Below are positions 43,872 through 51,487 of a DNA stretch of 58,764 nt, piece after piece. The notes under the pieces are model-generated. The model ran no database searches and had not been told where the DNA came from. It was given only the letters and a program-made list of their open reading frames with translations. The position numbers and the translations under genes are program-made. This stretch comes from an uncultured Clostridia bacterium (lineage in GTDB: Bacteria > Bacillota > Clostridia > UBA1381). Each line of letters starts with the position of its first letter. Position 1 is the stretch's first letter. The stretch is taken from the NCBI GenBank assembly GCA_934463455.1, contig CAKSJU010000002.1:1-58764 (forward strand). The letters run 5' to 3'.

Positions 43872-44441
43872 ATGGAACAAAACAAAAACAATGAACACAA
43901 TGAAATCTGGGAGGAACTTTCAAGCATAGCAAGTAAGGGGTACTCTGCTTTTGTTCTCCCAGACAAAGAAAAGAAAGACAAGAGAAAGTTTATGAAAATA
44001 CATATAACTGCATTAGACTTTCTTGCAAACAAATCAAGCGTAGAGAAAAAATATATTAACTTTTTCATTTTACTTGTCAATATCAATTCCAGATACATTG
44101 AAGCAGATACCAACCTTTTGAAATTATCTATAAAGGAAATTGCAGACAAAATGGGGTATTCTGTTGTTCATATATATAATACACTGAATATGCTTGAAAA
44201 ATTAAACCTGATTGCATTTTATAGAGTAGGAAAAAATAAATATGTTGTTATTAACCCAAAATACTATGCAAAGTTTTATAATATTAGATTTATGTATGCA
44301 GTAGAATATTGCTTTGAAAAAAACAAAATTGATATTCAAGAAATAATCGGAAAGTTATCTATACTAAAAGAATTAAAAGTTGATAAGAAAAACAACAGTG
44401 TTGAACCAGAGGTCAAAAAGTTTATAAACAGTAATATTTAG
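43872..44441 (+). CDS. RepL-like replication initiator
   Basis: About 189 residues. The winged helix (SIKEIADKMGYSVVHIYNTL, then NMLEKLNLIAFYRVGKNKYV, then VINPKYY) has the layout of Firmicute RepL plasmid initiators, whose wing ends in an Asn-Pro turn. The N-terminal 60 residues are charged. ATG 43872 follows AGGGGGTG. It is the last gene of element C before rubrerythrin. It suggests that the excised element can replicate; similar placement of a Rep-like gene in element B supports this. The gene ends with TAG. Confidence 0.6.
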   Translation: MEQNKNNEHNEIWEELSSIASKGYSAFVLPDKEKKDKRKFMKIHITALDFLANKSSVEKKYINFFILLVNINSRYIEADTNLLKLSIKEIADKMGYSVVHIYNTLNMLEKLNLIAFYRVGKNKYVVINPKYYAKFYNIRFMYAVEYCFEKNKIDIQEIIGKLSILKELKVDKKNNSVEPEVKKFINSNI

Positions 44442-44442
44442 G

Positions 44443-44510
44443 GTGGGCAAATGGCATTTTTTAAGGTGGGCAAAGCATTTTTTGAGAGGGGTTTGCCCAC
44501 CAAATGCCCA
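44443..44510. repeat. Right arm-type motifs of element C
   Basis: GGGTGGGCAAATGG, AAGGTGGGCAAAGC and GTTTGCCCACCAAATGCCC occur in 70 bp. They match the GCCCACC set at the left end (37516-37556). Confidence 0.6.
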
Positions 44511-44615
44511 TTTTTTCTGAAAAAAACACCAAAAAACACATAGAAATTTTAGAATATAATCAAAAATTCCGGTTTCGTGAACCAATCAGATAAAATCAAA
44601 GAAAATGGCATAACA

Positions 44616-44645
44616 AAAGGGTTTGGAGCATTCCAAACCCTTTAT
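44616..44645 (-). terminator. Current rubrerythrin terminator, supplied by element C
   Basis: Stem AAAGGGTTTGG/CCAAACCCTTT 18 bp past the stop codon, with a modest T run on the minus strand. Confidence 0.65.
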
Positions 44646-44662
44646 TTTGCTTGACTAAAATA

Positions 44663-44717
44663 TTAGAAATATCTTTTGAGCATACCCTCAAAGCCTTTAC
44701 CATGCCTTGCCTCATCC
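44663..44717 (-). repeat. Attachment site 4 (right end, in the intact rubrerythrin gene)
   Basis: The last 18 codons of the functional gene (DEARHGKGFEGMLKRYF-stop). The core is AAAGCCTTTACCATGCCTTG then CCTC. Copies lie at 14481, 32195 and 37401, all in the same orientation. Confidence 0.87.
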
Positions 44718-45211
44718 TTTGCCATTTCATGCACAGTATCATGAATTGCGTCATAGCCAAGCTCTTTTGCTTTTTTCGCAAGTTCAAGTTTTCCCGCTGT
44801 TGCTCCGCATTCAGCTTCCGTTCTCATTTTAAGATTGGTTTTTGTGCACGGTACAACTACTTCGCCCAGCAATTCGGCAAATTTTGCCGCATGCTCTGCT
44901 TCTTCCAATGCAGCTCTCATATAAAATTCGCCGATTTCGGGATAACCTTCACGAATTGCTTGTCTGCTCATTGCAATATACATACCGACTTCGGTACATT
45001 CTCCCTCGAAATTAGCTTTTAAACCTTCATATACTTCTCCGTCAACTTTATCTTTAGCTCCTACGCCGATAACATGCTCACATGCAAAATTCAATGCACC
45101 TTCTTTCATTTCCGTGAACTTTGAGCCGGGAACTCCGCATTGAGGACATTTTTCGGGAGGGGTGTCTCCCTCGTGAACATAGCCGCATACAGGACATACA
45201 AATTTTTTCAT
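44663..45211 (-). CDS. rbr: Reverse rubrerythrin (hydrogen peroxide reductase)
   Basis: A 182-residue non-heme iron protein with the domains in reverse order. The rubredoxin-like centre is N-terminal (Cys4/Cys7 in FVCPVCGYVHEG; Cys22/Cys25 in KCPQCGVPG). The ferritin-like di-iron domain follows (about 45-175), with Glu/His ligands in MYIAMSRQAIREGYPEIG, AALEEAEHAAKF and AKDEARHGKGFEG. In clostridia such proteins reduce hydrogen peroxide in the cytoplasm using NADH-derived electrons. The next gene upstream encodes a PerR-type regulator. Its last codons are the integration target of three elements and remain intact. Confidence 0.93.
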   Translation of the reverse strand: MKKFVCPVCGYVHEGDTPPEKCPQCGVPGSKFTEMKEGALNFACEHVIGVGAKDKVDGEVYEGLKANFEGECTEVGMYIAMSRQAIREGYPEIGEFYMRAALEEAEHAAKFAELLGEVVVPCTKTNLKMRTEAECGATAGKLELAKKAKELGYDAIHDTVHEMAKDEARHGKGFEGMLKRYF

Positions 45212-45273
45212 AATCTTTTCCTCCGTTTTTTTATATTATTTATTTAAAAAGAGCTTCAGACAACACAATTTGT

Positions 45274-45660
45274 CTACTCCTTTTTACAATTTTTACATTT
45301 TCCGTAAAACTCCAGCGAATACCCCTCCACGGTCATTTCATCGGGATTTATCAACTTTTCGATTTCCGCAATCGGAGCTTTCGGAACATCGATTACCGCA
45401 TTGCATGAGGTACATATGAAATGATAGTGCAGTGAACAATCCGCATCATAATGCTCTGTTCCGTTCACATTAAAACATATAATCTCCCCCATGGATAGCA
45501 AAAGCTTCAAATTTCTGTATACGGTAGCAAGACTGATATTCGGAAATTCTTCCTTAAGATTATTATACAGCCACTCTGCGGTAGGGTGCGATTTTGTTAC
45601 TTGAAGTGCCGACAAAACAGCATCTCTTTGTTTGGAATGTTTTAATGTTTTTGTGTTCAT
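45274..45660 (-). CDS. perR: Fur-family regulator, PerR-like
   Basis: A 128-residue Fur-family repressor. The winged helix is at about 1-75 (HPTAEWLYNNLKEEFPNISL, then ATVYRNLKLLLSMGE). Metal sites: HYDADCSLHYHFIC with the regulatory His/Asp cluster, then CTSC and CKNC forming the structural zinc site. The rubrerythrin neighbour and the Asp-rich regulatory site favour PerR (peroxide sensing) over iron-sensing Fur. ATG 45660 has GAGGAAAA; the earlier in-frame start lies in the leader. The gene stops with TAG, so TAG is a real stop in this host. Confidence 0.85.
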   Translation of the reverse strand: MNTKTLKHSKQRDAVLSALQVTKSHPTAEWLYNNLKEEFPNISLATVYRNLKLLLSMGEIICFNVNGTEHYDADCSLHYHFICTSCNAVIDVPKAPIAEIEKLINPDEMTVEGYSLEFYGKCKNCKKE

Positions 45661-45679
45661 ATATTTTTCCTCAACCAAT

Positions 45680-45726
45680 AACGATAATCATTATCATTAT
45701 TATAATATAAAAAAACACTTTTGTCA
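45680..45726 (-). promoter_or_regulatory. perR promoter with Fur/Per box
   Basis: Minus strand: -35 TTGACA (45726-45721), 17-bp spacer, -10 TATAAT (45703-45698). An A/T-rich palindrome, ACGATAATCATTATCATTAT on the plus strand (45681-45700), overlaps the -10 and resembles the Fur/Per box. This indicates autorepression of perR and its downstream rbr. Confidence 0.8.
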
Positions 45727-45760
45727 ATAGTTTTTTTAAAATTTTTTTTAACATTTGAAA

Positions 45761-46555
45761 TTAATGTTTTCCCTTTTTATTTGAGGGGGATTTGTTAAAA
45801 TACTTTTTATATTGTTTATAAAACCCGGAATAATCCTTAAAGCCGCATTTCGCTGCCGCTTCCATAGGTCCGACTCCAAATAATATCTTTTTATTTGCGG
45901 AGATTAATCGATTTTCCAAAATATATTTATGTACAGATACATTAAGCTCTTTCGTAAAACAATGAGAAAGATACGATTCGGATATATACAGCTCTTTTGC
46001 AATTATGGGAATAGTGAGTTCTTTTTCTAAATTTTTGTTTATATAGTTAATTGCCTGCCGTGTTATTTTGCTAAAGACATTAAAGTCACCGAATGTTGAA
46101 TTTTCATCCATATTTATCTCAGCAATTATCTGCGCTGTATATGATTTTAGTAATGCGTTTTTTTCAAAAGGCAAATATTCTTTATTTAATAGCTGTTTTA
46201 TTTCATAAAATATTTTTTCGATTGATTTATCTTCGGTAACAATTATACGGTTAAGTTTTTTATGCAATAATTCTTCAAAGCCGATTAGCTCATCAAAAGA
46301 AAGCACAAATCTCTCATACTCAAAATCAGGACATTTAGTAATAAATTGATGGAAATTTTCTTTCGGAATTATCACCAGCGTATTTGGATTAATCACGAAT
46401 TTACCAAAAGAAGTTATAAATTCGGCTTTTTTTCCTAAAAAGAAAAATATTTCATTATATGTATGAATTTCTTTTCCGTAGACATCTCTCATTCCTTTTG
46501 CATATTTAAATTGAATTTCATCTGTATGTATTTCTTTTGAAAAAACATTGTTCAT
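45761..46555 (-). CDS. AraC-family regulator, divergent from kinase-aldolase
   Basis: About 264 residues: an N-terminal cupin (HTYNEIFFFLGKKAEFITSF) and a C-terminal AraC domain (ITIPIIAKELYISESYLSHC-like first helix-turn-helix; GPMEAAAKCGFKDYSGFYKQ second). ATG 46555 has TGGTGATA upstream; the longer frame adds a hydrophobic leader with no ribosome site. It is divergent from the sugar kinase-aldolase gene 121 bp away and is its likely regulator. Confidence 0.85.
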   Translation of the reverse strand: MNNVFSKEIHTDEIQFKYAKGMRDVYGKEIHTYNEIFFFLGKKAEFITSFGKFVINPNTLVIIPKENFHQFITKCPDFEYERFVLSFDELIGFEELLHKKLNRIIVTEDKSIEKIFYEIKQLLNKEYLPFEKNALLKSYTAQIIAEINMDENSTFGDFNVFSKITRQAINYINKNLEKELTIPIIAKELYISESYLSHCFTKELNVSVHKYILENRLISANKKILFGVGPMEAAAKCGFKDYSGFYKQYKKYFNKSPSNKKGKH

Positions 46556-46676
46556 TATTATCACCAACTTTGAAATCAGTATATCATAAAAAAGCAGAAA
46601 AATCAATATAAACAGCAAAATAAGCAATTTACTTTGAAAAGTATGTGATATATAATACACTCAGGAGGCTGATAAA

Positions 46677-48401
46677 ATGAATTTACTGTTTATTGATTTT
46701 GGAAGTTCGTTTATTAAGTACAGTATTTATGATGAATTAACGGGAGAATACATATCCGAGAATAAAATCGAATTTCCTAAGCCTATTATTGATGACGGAA
46801 TACATTTTCATGTGAGTACAAAGGAAATTTCCGATTCTGTTTTTAAAATAATCGGTGAGTCCGAAAAGCATGATTTTAAGAAAATGCTGATTTCTGTTCA
46901 AATGCACGGGTATATCACTAAAAAGGCATCAGGTGAGTTTTCGGATTATGTATCATGGAGAGACAAAAGCGGCGATATAAAAAAGAAAAACTTTCAAAAC
47001 ATTGACATCAATAAATTCGGAACATCTTTTAAAAGCAATTTACCGCTTACAAAAATCGAAAAATTTCAAGCGAATAAAGAATTTTTTACATTGGGCTCAT
47101 ATTTGGCATGGATTCTTTGCGGAAAAAATATTACACATATAACAGATGCTTGTGCTTCGGGTTTTTTCTATGCCGAAACAGGCGAAAAAAATGAATTTTC
47201 CGAAAGAATAAAAATGCCCTGTGTTTCAAAAAGCATCTGTGTTATAGGAGAGCATGGTACTGCAAAGGTATATACGCCGTTCGGAGATCATCAAGTGAGC
47301 TTTTTGGGAAGCGGTGCAAACGATAACGCGTATCTTCTTAATATCGGCACCGCAACACAAATATCTTGTATCGAAGATGAAAATTTTATTTGTAAATCAT
47401 GCGAAAAACGGCCATATTTTTATGACAGCAAGAGATTATTTACAATAAGCGGAATAACCGGAGGTATTATACTTTATAAGGAAAGAGAAAATAAGGAGTT
47501 TATCAAGCAATTAAAAGCGGCAATTAAAATTTTACCTAAAAAGAAAAAATTGTTAGTGGGAGGCGGCGGCTCCGCTTACATTTATAATTACTTGAGGGAG
47601 GAAATGTTAAGATCAGGAATAGAGTGCGAATACCTTAATAAAAACATAGGAATGGAAGGATTAAAAATGATAGCTGAAACAATAAAAATTAAGGCGGGGG
47701 TTATGCTTTCCGAAGTACCTTTCGGTAATTTCCCGATTATTGTAAAAAACAGTCAATTAGATTTTTATATAATTGATAATGAACACGGTGCATTTGATTA
47801 CTCAGTGTTGGAAGATTTAATAGTAACTTCCAATTTGGTTAAGCAAAACACTATTATCAGAATAGGAGACAACAGCCGAAATAACATCACAAAGTTAGCG
47901 GACATGGGAGCAAAGGGATTTTTATTGCCGATGACAAATACAAAGTCGGATATTAAAAAAACAGTTGAATACGCAAAATATCCTCCTATAGGAAAAAGAG
48001 GAGTTTCAACTACCCGTGCTCATACATTTTATAACCCGCCGAAGTTAAGCGATTATATGAAAACGGCAAATGAAACCATGAAAGTTTATGCACAAATTGA
48101 AACTGTAAGCGGAGTACAAAATATTGAAGAAATACTTTCGGTAAACGGGGTTGACGGAGTATTTATAGGTCCAAACGATTTATCAATAGATTTTAATTGT
48201 ATTGGTGATACAGCCGCAATTTGCAAACAAATCGATATAATAAGCCGTGCTTGTAAAAAGCTGAATAAGCCATGGGGCATTATTACGGGAGATAAGGATT
48301 TAACAGAGTTTTCCATAAATTGCGGAGTTAATATGATAAGCTGCGGAAGCGAGCTTAATATGCTGACAGAGGGCTGCAAGAAAGTAAAAAATATGTTTTA
48401 A
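46677..48401 (+). CDS. Fusion of FGGY-type sugar kinase and HpcH/HpaI aldolase
   Basis: 574 residues. About 1-335 is a short FGGY-type carbohydrate kinase: LLFIDFGSSFIKYSIYD (phosphate 1), SVQMHGYI (as in xylulokinase), GSGANDNAYLLNIGTATQ (phosphate 2) and KLLVGGGGSAYIY (adenosine). About 340-574 is an HpcH/HpaI class II aldolase: IIDNEHGAFDYS with the catalytic His, IIRIGD with Arg, QIETVSGVQ with the metal Glu, and GVFIGPNDLSID with the metal Asp. Kinase and aldolase in one chain suggest phosphorylation of a sugar acid or ketose followed by retro-aldol cleavage. ATG has AGGAGG. Operon with the sialidase-fold protein, under the divergent AraC regulator. Substrate unknown. Confidence 0.85.
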   Translation: MNLLFIDFGSSFIKYSIYDELTGEYISENKIEFPKPIIDDGIHFHVSTKEISDSVFKIIGESEKHDFKKMLISVQMHGYITKKASGEFSDYVSWRDKSGDIKKKNFQNIDINKFGTSFKSNLPLTKIEKFQANKEFFTLGSYLAWILCGKNITHITDACASGFFYAETGEKNEFSERIKMPCVSKSICVIGEHGTAKVYTPFGDHQVSFLGSGANDNAYLLNIGTATQISCIEDENFICKSCEKRPYFYDSKRLFTISGITGGIILYKERENKEFIKQLKAAIKILPKKKKLLVGGGGSAYIYNYLREEMLRSGIECEYLNKNIGMEGLKMIAETIKIKAGVMLSEVPFGNFPIIVKNSQLDFYIIDNEHGAFDYSVLEDLIVTSNLVKQNTIIRIGDNSRNNITKLADMGAKGFLLPMTNTKSDIKKTVEYAKYPPIGKRGVSTTRAHTFYNPPKLSDYMKTANETMKVYAQIETVSGVQNIEEILSVNGVDGVFIGPNDLSIDFNCIGDTAAICKQIDIISRACKKLNKPWGIITGDKDLTEFSINCGVNMISCGSELNMLTEGCKKVKNMF

Positions 48402-48557
48402 CACCGTTAAAATTTTTCTTAACTATCTGTAAATTGAATTATTCTTAATTATGTGTTATACTGTACTTTGAGTTAAAGATATTCTCTTCATTTGATTTCA
48501 GTTTAACGGCAAAAACATAGATTTATAAAAAAATTAATTTATTAGCAGGTGATAAAA

Positions 48558-49673
48558 ATGAGTTTATATAAAAACGATAATGCAGAATTTAATATTTTTC
48601 CAGACAATATTCCGAATAAAGGTATTTTGTTTGACGACAAATCAAAGGAAAATAGAAGCGGACATTTAGGTCATGCTATGGTTGAATATGCACCGGGAAA
48701 GATATTAGACTTTTTCTCTAATTGTGATGGCGATGCAAACGGAGGACATAACGGTTTCGGATGGATGGAATTAAGAAGAAGTGAAGACAGCGGAGAAACT
48801 TGGACAGACAAAGAGCCGTTTCCGTATTCAAAGAATTTATATGATATGAAGGTTGGTGTTACTGCACTTTGTGAAAAAGCGGTTTGCACCGATGACGGAA
48901 AGATAATTGTGTTTAATCTTATCTGTGATATAAATGAAAACAATCGTATAGGCTGGGAGCCATTCGGAGTACCGACATATGTAATAAGTACAGATAACGG
49001 GAAAACATGGAGCAAGGCTGAATTTTTCGGAGACGCTCCGGGCAGAATTTACGACGTTCAAAAAAAAGACGGAGTAATTTATGTTCTTATTCAATTGGGG
49101 AAAGACCCTGTTAAAGTTGCAACGGAATATAAACTGTATGTAAGCCGTGATAACGGGAATACCTTTGAAGAACGGTCGATTTTGCCGTTTAAAAGAGGCT
49201 TCTGTGACCACACATTTTACGGTACTATGGGATGGCTGCCCGACGGAAAAATGATTGTGTATACATATAATCAGCTTTATAAGGGTGAGCTTGTAAATAT
49301 CCAAGAATATGACCTCCCTTATGCAATCAGCGATGATGACGGAAAAACATGGTCGGAGGTTAAGTATGCACACTTTAAAAAAAGAATGCGTAATCCTCAA
49401 TTGGTTAAATTTAAGAATACATATTTTATGATTGGAAGAAGCGGCAGCTTTGGTATTGAAGAAGCTTCCGGACATAATATAATTTATTGTTCAAATGACG
49501 GAATTAATTGGGATGACGGACAGTATCTTGCAATTAGGACTGCCTGTTGGGCGGCATACTCAAATACATTGGTTGTTCATGATAAGGACGGCAATGATGA
49601 TAAGCTGTTAATTCAGGCATCTTATGCTTATGATTTACATAAGACAAATATACTTCATTGGTGGGTAAAATAG
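48558..49673 (+). CDS. Sialidase-fold (BNR repeat) protein
   Basis: About 371 residues with a six-bladed propeller pattern. BNR/Asp-box motifs are SEDSGETW, STDNGKTW, SRDNGNTF, SDDDGKTW and SNDGINW. There is no signal peptide, so it acts inside the cell, unlike most secreted sialidases. An arginine triad cannot be assigned with confidence; SGHNIIYCS and ASYAYDLHKTN near the C-terminus carry Tyr and Asp candidates. It follows the kinase-aldolase gene by 156 bp and may act on the same compound as glycosidase or lyase. The terminator GGCTGAAAGC/GCTTTCAGCC (49733-49761) follows. Confidence 0.8.
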   Translation: MSLYKNDNAEFNIFPDNIPNKGILFDDKSKENRSGHLGHAMVEYAPGKILDFFSNCDGDANGGHNGFGWMELRRSEDSGETWTDKEPFPYSKNLYDMKVGVTALCEKAVCTDDGKIIVFNLICDINENNRIGWEPFGVPTYVISTDNGKTWSKAEFFGDAPGRIYDVQKKDGVIYVLIQLGKDPVKVATEYKLYVSRDNGNTFEERSILPFKRGFCDHTFYGTMGWLPDGKMIVYTYNQLYKGELVNIQEYDLPYAISDDDGKTWSEVKYAHFKKRMRNPQLVKFKNTYFMIGRSGSFGIEEASGHNIIYCSNDGINWDDGQYLAIRTACWAAYSNTLVVHDKDGNDDKLLIQASYAYDLHKTNILHWWVK

Positions 49674-49793
49674 AAAATTTATTGCACTTGTTTTGTGTAA
49701 AATTTAATAATGTACTCTGATGAATTTTTTAGGGCTGAAAGCCGGATTTGGGCTTTCAGCCTTTAATTGATGTCTTTAGACGTGGAAAAAAAT

Positions 49794-49821
49794 CAGAGCA
49801 AGCGATATACAACTTGCTCTG
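49794..49821 (-). terminator. Terminator of the tRNA operon
   Basis: Stem CAGAGCAAG/CTTGCTCTG followed on the minus strand by ATTTTTTT. Confidence 0.85.
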
Positions 49822-49824
49822 ACG

Positions 49825-49909
49825 TGGTGGGAGAGGGTGGATTCGAACCACCGAAGCTATAAGCAGCAGATTTACAGTCTGTCCCCTTTGGCCACTCGGG
49901 AACTCTCCC
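49825..49909 (-). tRNA. tRNA-Tyr (GTA)
   Basis: 85 bases including the encoded CCA. It has a long variable arm. The anticodon loop reads CTGTAAA, and the T arm has GGTTCGAATCC. Acceptor GGGAGAG pairs with CTCTCCC. Last gene of a four-tRNA operon. Confidence 0.95.
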
Positions 49910-49985
49910 TGGAGCTGGTGATGGGACTCGAACCCGCGACCTGCTGATTACAAATCAGCTGCTCTACCAATTGAGCTACACCAGC
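49910..49985 (-). tRNA. tRNA-Thr (TGT)
   Basis: 76 bases with encoded CCA. Acceptor GCTGGTG pairs with CACCAGC; anticodon loop TTTGTAA; T arm GGGTTCGAGTCCC. It directly abuts the tRNA-Tyr gene. Confidence 0.95.
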
Positions 49986-50002
49986 ATATAATATTAAATT
50001 TT

Positions 50003-50078
50003 TGGTGGGAGTTACAGGGCTCGAACCTGTGACATCCTGCTTGTAAGGCAGACGCTCTCCCAGCTGAGCTAAACTCCC
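50003..50078 (-). tRNA. tRNA-Val (TAC)
   Basis: 76 bases with encoded CCA. Acceptor GGGAGTT pairs with AACTCCC; anticodon loop CTTACAA; T arm CAGGTTCGAGCCCTG. Confidence 0.95.
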
Positions 50079-50107
50079 ATGTTGCTTATGAATATCTTAA
50101 AGGTTTC

Positions 50108-50184
50108 TGGTCGGGATGACAGGATTCGAACCTGCGGCCCTCTGGTCCCAAACCAGATGCGCTACCAAACTGCGCTACATCCCG
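50108..50184 (-). tRNA. tRNA-Pro (TGG)
   Basis: 77 bases with encoded CCA. Acceptor CGGGATG pairs with CATCCCG; anticodon loop TTTGGGA; T arm GCAGGTTCGAATCCTGT. First gene of the operon. Confidence 0.95.
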
Positions 50185-50226
50185 ATACTCGAGAATGCTT
50201 TAAGCGTTTCATCAGACGACTTATAT

Positions 50227-50255
50227 ATAATACCATTTTTTTAAATATTTTTCAA
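50227..50255 (-). promoter_or_regulatory. Promoter of the tRNA operon
   Basis: Minus strand: -35 TTGAAA (50255-50250), 17-bp spacer, -10 TATTAT (50232-50227), about 40 bp before tRNA-Pro. Confidence 0.7.
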
Positions 50256-50377
50256 CAGCCATATTCTGTCAAAATGCGATTATATTTTTCAATTACTGTA
50301 TATATCTTTAAATATCTTCATTTTTCGCCGAATATTAATTTTTTTAATTTCTTTTTAAAGAAAAAAGTAAAATATAC

Positions 50378-50430
50378 TTGACATTTTAAAAAACATATAT
50401 TATAATAAAAATGTAAAACATGCTTTACAT
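50378..50430 (+). promoter_or_regulatory. Promoter and operator of the XRE gene
   Basis: -35 TTGACA (50378-50383), 17-bp spacer, -10 TATAAT (50401-50406). A palindrome ATGTAAA-acatgc-TTTACAT (50411-50430) lies at the start of transcription, so the downstream XRE protein probably represses itself. Confidence 0.8.
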
Positions 50431-50453
50431 TGCAAAAATAAGGCGGTGATAGT

Positions 50454-50651
50454 TTGAACAACAAAATAAAAGAATACAGAAAGAGCAAAAAAATAACGCA
50501 GGATGAGCTTGCGTCAGCCGTCTGCGTAACGCGGCAAACCATTATATCTCTTGAAAACGGAAAATATGATGCTTCTTTAAAGCTTGCTCACCGACTTGCT
50601 TTATTTTTCGACACAACAATCGAAGAACTGTTTTTATTTGAGGAGGAATAA
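50454..50651 (+). CDS. Small XRE-family repressor
   Basis: A 65-residue helix-turn-helix protein (KITQDELASAVCVTRQTIIS, then LENGKYDASLKLAHRLALFF), ending IEELFLFEEE. It starts at TTG after GGCGGTGATAG. Closest in style to the small YozG-type regulators that pair with a membrane protein. The stop is three bases before the next gene, so they are one operon under an operator-bearing promoter. Confidence 0.9.
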   Translation: MNNKIKEYRKSKKITQDELASAVCVTRQTIISLENGKYDASLKLAHRLALFFDTTIEELFLFEEE

Positions 50652-50654
50652 AAA

Positions 50655-51065
50655 ATGAGTTTTACAAAAAAAATGAAAATAAGATACTATTCTGCATTCG
50701 CCTTGCTTATTATAGGTATTGCACTATGGATTTATTTTTCTTATTCAAAAAATGATATGGCATCTTCTTTCGGTACTGCATTTATTATTATAGCAGCTGC
50801 CAGAATTATGCAATATATTCGGCTTTGCAAAAGACCCGAAGCAATGCAGAAAAGAGAAATTGCCGAAGAAGACGAACGAAATATACTTATTTGGACAAAA
50901 GCACGCAGTTTAACACTTTCCTCATATGCGGTAATAATATCAATCTTAAGTGTAGTTCTTTATGTGACAAATCACTCTCAAACGGCAAAAATTTTGTCCT
51001 ATAGTTTGCTTTTGCTCTTAGCACTGTATTATATTTGTTATTTTGTTATACGGAAGAAGAACTAA
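50655..51065 (+). CDS. Membrane protein paired with XRE repressor (DUF2178-like)
   Basis: 136 residues with four predicted membrane helices arranged as two pairs (YYSAFALLIIGIALWIYF; SSFGTAFIIIAAARIM; SLTLSSYAVIISILSVVLYV; ILSYSLLLLLALYYICYFVI) around a charged loop (KREIAEEDERNILIWTKA). The loop resembles DUF2178 proteins. Such XRE/membrane-protein pairs are common in Firmicutes; function unknown. Confidence 0.7.
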   Translation: MSFTKKMKIRYYSAFALLIIGIALWIYFSYSKNDMASSFGTAFIIIAAARIMQYIRLCKRPEAMQKREIAEEDERNILIWTKARSLTLSSYAVIISILSVVLYVTNHSQTAKILSYSLLLLLALYYICYFVIRKKN

Positions 51066-51487
51066 AACAAAAAATAGGGGATGTTAAAAAACTCCGGAAC
51101 GCAAGAAAAGAAGAGAAAAGCACAAATTACAGGAAGTATAATTATTGTAATCCGGGCTTTTTTAGGTAAAAAAATCAATATAATTGATTTTTTATAGAAT
51201 TATTCCTTTTCTTGCTATCAACAAACTTCGCCGCTCGACGGCGTCGAAACAAGCGATATATACTTCATCGTGAATTAAAATTCACGACTCATTTATTACG
51301 CTTTTTCTCCTTTTTCCCAAAAATCGTTGATTTTTGGGAGACCCTGTGTAGTACACTGTCGGGTATCCCAAAGCTAAAGCTTTGGCTCAGTTTGTTAATT
51401 CCAAAGCTTTTTTCCTATCCCCTCAAAAAAAGAGCTGTTTAAAAAGCCGGTTGACTTTTTAAACAGCCCCTTATTTTCACATCGAAA
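51066..51487. other. Gap with several hairpins and the SLH gene terminator
   Basis: No gene. Hairpins: TCGTGAATT/AATTCACGA (51269-51287), CCCAAAAATC/GATTTTTGGG (51317-51339), CCAAAGC/GCTTTGG. The last, GCTGTTTAAAAAG/CTTTTTAAACAGC (51433-51466), with T runs on the minus strand, is the terminator of the SLH protein gene. Confidence 0.6.

Noticed and set aside
14481..44717. A single 30-kb conjugative element
   Set aside because: There are three integrases, each next to its own attachment copy, with two internal attachment sites, and no relaxase, coupling protein or type IV secretion gene.
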